Shown: one piece after another, positions 63,504-64,000 of the stretch | Numbering within the stretch: the first letter of the stretch is position 1 | How the letters are laid out: the number at the start of each line of letters is the position of its first letter | Position numbers and translations under genes: made by a program | Assembly (NCBI GenBank): GCA_029207755.1 | Contig: JARCOQ010000011.1 | Location: 25,113,712 to 25,177,711, forward strand | DNA length: 64,000 nt | Origin: Chamaea fasciata | Lineage: Eukaryota; Chordata; Aves; Passeriformes; Sylviidae | Direction of reading: 5' to 3' | Notes under the pieces: generated by a model | The model's input: the letters and a program-made list of their open reading frames with translations, nothing else | The model's database searches: none | Told to the model about the DNA's origin: nothing

Positions 63504-64000
63504 AAATAAGCCAGAAACTGCTCCAGGAGCTGTCTGCTGGCTGCGTTTAGCAAGGATTTCTGAGCAGTTTGGTTGGACGTTTGGTTGAGTTGAGTTTGCC
63601 TGCACATGTTGAAAGCATCAGTCAAACCCAGACTGGAGCGTGGCTGGTCCCGTCGGGTCTGTGGCTGCGGAGTCCAGGGGCTGAACGTGTCATGGGAGCG
63701 TTTGCGGTTTGCAGTTTGGGCTTGGTAACGATTGTGCACTGAAACTCCAAGACACCAGAGTGTATTTTATGATTTGCATCGGTTTGGCATCTTATTTTTA
63801 ATTATATTTACGGCAAATTGACATGACAATCCGTGAGAGTGAGTAAAGAACTGTTGTGTTTGTAGTACTGGGATTTAGGAAAAACACGAAGTGGTCGTAG
63901 AAGTCACAAGGAGTTCGCGAAGTGTGTGCTACCTACATCAAAAATGCTCCAGTCTCCACTGTCAGACCCTGTGTTTGTGTGTTCAAAGGTGACTGTGCTC

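Larger units (their letters stand above)
22523..64000 (+). other. FNDC3B: FNDC3B intron, 5' part (at least 41,478 bp; continues past the window)
   Basis: A GTAAGA donor opens the intron, and no acceptor plus exon matching the next family segment (PAEVPMMSPNG...) was recognised before the right edge. The stretch holds four CR1 copies, several homopolymer runs, a 27-bp tandem duplication, G-quadruplex-prone runs, CpG-dense patches and motif clusters, listed separately. Between those I see only unique, AT-leaning, non-coding DNA. Large vertebrate introns near the 5' end of a gene commonly carry enhancers, which would suit the motif clusters. An alternative first exon within it cannot be excluded. 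Confidence 0.8.

Noticed and set aside
1..64000. tRNA, rRNA, CRISPR array or bacterial-type operon
   Set aside because: No cloverleaf, rRNA block, regularly spaced repeats or gene packing was seen. The sequence is vertebrate intron.

Overview
The window looks like bird nuclear DNA. It holds a small piece of one recognisable protein gene, FNDC3B (fibronectin type III domain containing 3B), on the + strand. Two things support a bird. Six diverged copies of the CR1 LINE 3' region, the dominant avian retroposon, are scattered through it. The rest is large AT-leaning, CpG-poor intron with no prokaryote-like gene packing. The species cannot be fixed from what is visible.

Layout: 1-14613 is sequence upstream of the first coding exon, read as 5' intron. 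14614-14753 is the exon carrying 29 nt of 5'UTR and the first 37 codons (MYVTMMMTDQIPLEL...). 14754-22446 is a 7,693-bp intron. 22447-22522 is a 76-nt coding exon (VFLVQVNPGETFTIRAEDG...CIQ plus one base). 22523-64000 is the first 41.5 kb of the next intron, whose 3' end lies beyond the window. I recognised no following FNDC3B exon (expected to continue G-PAEVPMMSPNG in this family) and no second gene on either strand. The many 60-190 codon open frames are what random frames give in 64 kb, or lie in CpG-rich or low-complexity DNA.

Inside the introns are: CR1 copies near 6.9, 18.9, 27.5-28.1, 44.3, 49.8 and 58.2 kb, five of six antisense to FNDC3B, one with a broken ORF2 C-terminal remnant; homopolymer runs up to A27; a 2 x 27-bp tandem duplication; G-quadruplex-prone G runs; and several CpG-dense patches. 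The patch at 33.90-34.15 kb is flanked by many homeodomain-type TAATTA/CAATTA cores. A compact site cluster at 50.95-51.01 kb holds an exact PBX-MEIS decamer and an exact MEF2 consensus. These are the best candidates for intronic enhancers or alternative promoters, but they are inferences from motif content.

No new multi-gene system was found. The most interesting coding observation is the start region of FNDC3B. It has five ATGs within 25 bases, one of them 4 nt upstream and out of frame, opening an overlapping 47-codon frame that runs through the splice junction.
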